NCBI GenBank assembly: GCA_900551235.1
Contig: URUU01000045.1
Location: forward strand, 1-16,483
Source: an uncultured Lachnospiraceae bacterium
Lineage (GTDB): Bacteria; Bacillota; Clostridia; Lachnospirales; Lachnospiraceae
Reading direction: 5' to 3'
Length of the DNA stretch: 16,483 bases
Below are positions 14,422 to 16,483 of this stretch, one piece after another. The notes beneath the pieces are model-generated. The model made no database searches, was not told the origin of the DNA, and saw only the letters and a list, made by a program, of their open reading frames with translations. Positions within the stretch are counted from its first letter, which is position 1; each line of letters begins with the position of its first letter. Both the position numbers and the translations under genes were made by a program.

Positions 14422-14646
14422 AATGCAATCCGGCTTTTGATTCAGGGTATGGGCTACAGCAAACTGGCCATGTTCGCCGGTGTGTTTGAAATGGTGGCCA
14501 GAGGTGTTACCGGTTTGGTTCTGGTACCGGCATTTGGTTTTATCGCTGCCTGCTTTGCCAGCCCGATTGCCTGGATCATGGCGGATTTTTTCCTGATCCT
14601 CGCCTACCGCAGGGTGATGAGACAAGTGCGCCGTTGGGGAAAGTGA
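14422..14646 (+). pseudogene. C-terminal fragment of a MATE family efflux transporter, fused in frame to the SEDS piece
   Basis: The last ~75 codons of the open frame read NAIRLLIQGMGYSKLAMFAGVFEMVARGVTGLVLVPAFG and then CFASPIAWIMADFFLILAYRRVM, ending RRWGK and TGA. IQGMGYS, AG--EM-AR and ASP-AW--AD are typical of the last helices of Na+/H+-coupled multidrug MATE transporters. There is no N-terminal part. The join to the SEDS fragment keeps the frame but makes no functional sense. Base composition is higher in GC than in the SEDS piece and closer to the following genes. Confidence 0.75.
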
Positions 14647-14737
14647 CGGCACTGCAGGCAGTCACGGAACAATTCGGGCCGGATGGCTTGGCTTTTACCT
14701 GGAAATAAATAATTGGTTGGGAAAGGATGGGTGCGAT

Positions 14738-15844
14738 ATGCTGCGAGAGTACGCTTTCAATGAAGTGGGGAGCCTGAAGGTACACGGCCGTACAAACGGC
14801 TGTCTGAACCCTCTGACGCTGTTCTGGACTGCATCAGGCTTTGAAGTAAATGTCACAGGCTCTGAGCTGTGGATGGAAGTGGAGGGAGACTACAGCGTTC
14901 AGGAGCCTTGGATCAGCACAAGGATCAACGGCGCCTGGGTCAGCCGTCAGATGGTGAACCGGGGAAGGCAATGGATTTGCCTGTTCCGGGGAAGAAATCC
15001 CAAAACAGTGAAAAATGTCCGGATTCTCAAGGATATGCAGGCCATGTCCGAGGACCCGGACCATCTGCTCCAGGTACATGCGCTTCGCACGGACGGCGCG
15101 TTCCTGCCGGTACCGGAAAAGGCGCTGCGGCTGGAATTTATCGGGGACAGCATCACCTCCGGCGAAGGGGCTATCGGAGCCTTGGAAGAAGAGGATTGGG
15201 TTGCCATGCTGTTCTCTGCGGAGAACGACTACGCCGTGATGACGGGCGACAGGATGGATGCAGATGTCCGCCTTCTCTCTCAAAGCGGCTGGGGCGTCTT
15301 GACCGCCTGGGACAATAACCCCCACGGAGCGTTCCCTCCCTGCTATGAGGAGGTGTGCGGTCTGTTGTCCGGCCAGCGGAATGCAGACCTGGGAGCACAC
15401 CAAGTCAATGACTTTGGAGCCTGGCAGCCCCATGCGGTCATCATAAATCTGGGTACAAACGACTGCGGCGCTTTTTCCTCCCCCGAGTGGAGGGACGAGG
15501 CTTCAGGAGAAACCTTCCAGCAGCGCCGCCTGGAAGACGGCAGCTTTTGCCCAGAGGACCTGCGGCGTTTTCAGCTGGCGGTCATCGCCTTTTTGCGGAA
15601 GCTGCGCCTAAAAAATCCGGACTCTTACTTGCTGTGGGTCTGCGGGATGCCTGGGAACGAGCTCTGTCCGGGAATTTCCGAAGCAGTGGAGGAATACCGC
15701 CAAGAGTCGGGAGACCGCAGGGCCTCCTTCTTTGAGCTGACAGATGCTCTGGAGCTCCGCGGAGCACGCAATCATCCCGGACGGGGCGCCCACGAGCTGG
15801 CTGCCCGCGAACTCACGGAGAAGCTGACCCAGCTTTTGTCCTGA
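14738..15844 (+). CDS. SGNH/GDSL hydrolase, CE2-like carbohydrate esterase
   Basis: A 368-residue protein with two parts. The N-terminal ~125 residues look like a beta-sandwich domain as in CE2 acetyl esterases. The C-terminal part is an SGNH hydrolase with block I FIGDSITSGEGAIG (nucleophile Ser138), block III NLGTNDCGAF (~237-246, oxyanion Asn) and block V NHPGRGAHELAARELTEKL (His346). CE2 enzymes remove acetyl groups from plant polysaccharides or sugars. There is no signal peptide, so it is probably cytoplasmic and may act on imported oligosaccharides; substrate is inferred. The ATG at 14738 is preferred (AAAGGATGG upstream) over a TTG at 14717. Codons are clearly richer in G and C at third positions than in the liv or Rpn genes. 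Confidence 0.85.
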   Translation: MLREYAFNEVGSLKVHGRTNGCLNPLTLFWTASGFEVNVTGSELWMEVEGDYSVQEPWISTRINGAWVSRQMVNRGRQWICLFRGRNPKTVKNVRILKDMQAMSEDPDHLLQVHALRTDGAFLPVPEKALRLEFIGDSITSGEGAIGALEEEDWVAMLFSAENDYAVMTGDRMDADVRLLSQSGWGVLTAWDNNPHGAFPPCYEEVCGLLSGQRNADLGAHQVNDFGAWQPHAVIINLGTNDCGAFSSPEWRDEASGETFQQRRLEDGSFCPEDLRRFQLAVIAFLRKLRLKNPDSYLLWVCGMPGNELCPGISEAVEEYRQESGDRRASFFELTDALELRGARNHPGRGAHELAARELTEKLTQLLS

Positions 15845-15945
15845 GGCGTCTTTCCTCCGGGAATTCCGGAAAGAAAGCCTTAAACTCTCTCGGATAACTG
15901 ACAAAACACATCCAGTTTATGACAGAAATACCGCCTGATTTTCGT

Positions 15946-15951
15946 TATAAT
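15946..15951 (+). promoter_or_regulatory. Possible -10 element for the MBL-fold gene
   Basis: TATAAT, 27 nt before the ATG at 15979, with no good -35 at 17 nt (CAGAAA); ATGACA stands 21 nt upstream. Before it, TCCGG-GAATT-CCGGA (about 15855-15869) is a small hairpin after the esterase stop without a T-run, so a weak terminator at best. Confidence 0.4.
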
Positions 15952-15978
15952 GAAGAAAAACGAAAGCTGGGAAGGACT

Positions 15979-16483
15979 ATGACCGTACGGGAAAAGACCG
16001 AGAAATTAATTTCTTTTGAAGATTGCTACACGGCGCACCGCATCACCCCCGACACCTGGATGGTAAAGACCAAAACCGACGATATGCCGTTCAGCTGCGA
16101 CTGCTATTTGCTGGAAGGAAGTCATTGGGCCCTGGCCATCGACTCCGGCATGCAGCTGCCGGATATTGCAGAATATATGTCTCTTCTGACAGACAAGCCT
16201 ATTCTCGGAGTGCTCAATACCCACAGCCACTTCGACCACACCGGAGGAAACGGCTATTTTGATAAGGTGTTCCTGCATCCGTTGGCGGAACAGGGGGCAA
16301 AAACACCTTTTGGAAACGCCCAGGGCTATAAAACGGATTATGAGGTGACGCCGGTGGAGGAAGGCTCCTTGCTGGAGCTTGGAGACCGCACTCTGGAAAT
16401 TTATGAGATCGGCGCTCATGACCTGTCCAGCATCGCAATTTTGGACAGAAGCAGGGGGATTCTTTTCACCGGGGATGAGGTGG
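15979..16483 (+). CDS. MBL-fold (metallo-beta-lactamase superfamily) hydrolase, 3' end beyond window
   Basis: An open frame of 168 codons from ATG at 15979 that reaches the window end without a stop. A GGGAAGG ribosome binding site lies just upstream. The translation starts MTVREKTEKLISFEDCYTAHRI. The hallmark metal-binding motif THSHFDHTGG (HxHxDH at 82-87) follows LLEGSHWALAIDSG. The third His is probably H147 in IGAHDLSSIAILD, and the bridging Asp D166 lies in ILFTGDEV. The superfamily includes many hydrolases (thioesterases, lactonases, phosphodiesterases), and the specific substrate cannot be told. It is GC-rich like the preceding esterase and in the same orientation. Confidence 0.88.
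   Translation, partial: MTVREKTEKLISFEDCYTAHRITPDTWMVKTKTDDMPFSCDCYLLEGSHWALAIDSGMQLPDIAEYMSLLTDKPILGVLNTHSHFDHTGGNGYFDKVFLHPLAEQGAKTPFGNAQGYKTDYEVTPVEEGSLLELGDRTLEIYEIGAHDLSSIAILDRSRGILFTGDEV

Noticed and set aside
13855..14646. A single intact FtsW/RodA gene starting at GTG 13855
   Set aside because: The frame shows SEDS resemblance before the GTG (QVKILFVFFIAGLL), so that codon is internal, and the last 75 codons belong to a different family.
14834..15433. 199-codon minus-strand frame opposite the esterase
   Set aside because: It is a shadow of the GC-rich plus-strand gene, which carries all SGNH motifs; the antisense product has no recognisable features.
16006..16419. 137-codon minus-strand frame at the right end
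   Set aside because: It lies opposite the plus-strand MBL-fold gene with its HxHxDH motif and is a shadow frame.

Overview
The window looks like a chromosomal segment of a low-to-mid GC Gram-positive gut Clostridium relative, most likely Lachnospiraceae. The reasons are a T-box leader on prolyl-tRNA synthetase, strong AGGAGG-type ribosome binding sites, a lipoprotein-type branched-chain amino acid binding protein, a Csp-like subtilase, an Rpn-family nuclease, a PPi-type phosphofructokinase and an LTA-synthase-like remnant. The genus cannot be fixed from sequence alone.

Layout. (1) 1-2620 is an accessory, rearranged stretch. It holds a minus-strand S8 peptidase gene broken before its catalytic Ser block, an intact plus-strand Rpn-family PD-(D/E)XK nuclease/transposase gene, two inverted copies of a 41-bp repeat at 12-52 and 2274-2314, and a dense series of hairpins at 2391-2600 that could be a structured RNA or a palindrome-rich dispersed repeat. 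(2) 2732-3973 is a minus-strand glycerate 2-kinase with its own promoter-like sequence. (3) 4108-9927 is a complete branched-chain amino acid ABC transport locus on the minus strand, read livJ, livH, livM, livG, livF and then a cytidylate-kinase-like gene. It has a consensus promoter before livJ, a terminator-like hairpin between livJ and livH, and a terminator after the kinase. (4) 10147-11370 is a divergent plus-strand PPi-type 6-phosphofructokinase. It converges on proS, with a strong bidirectional terminator between them. (5) 11605-13423 is proS with a full T-box riboswitch and a consensus promoter.

(6) From 13447 to 14646 is a mosaic of gene pieces. The C-terminal end of an LTA-synthase/sulfatase gene (minus strand) abuts the internal part of a SEDS (FtsW/RodA) gene on the plus strand, and that is fused in frame to the last ~75 codons of a MATE efflux gene. 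None of the three has its other parts here. From the MATE piece onward base composition becomes visibly more GC-rich. It stays so through a two-domain SGNH/GDSL (CE2-like) esterase and a metallo-beta-lactamase-fold gene that runs off the end. This is either a real rearrangement plus acquired segment or a chimeric assembly; the sequence alone cannot separate the two.

The housekeeping genes make ordinary sense together (amino acid uptake, proline charging controlled by uncharged tRNA, glycolysis). The points most worth a second look are the hairpin array with the 41-bp inverted repeats around the Rpn gene, and the three-piece gene mosaic with short inverted repeats at its breakpoint.
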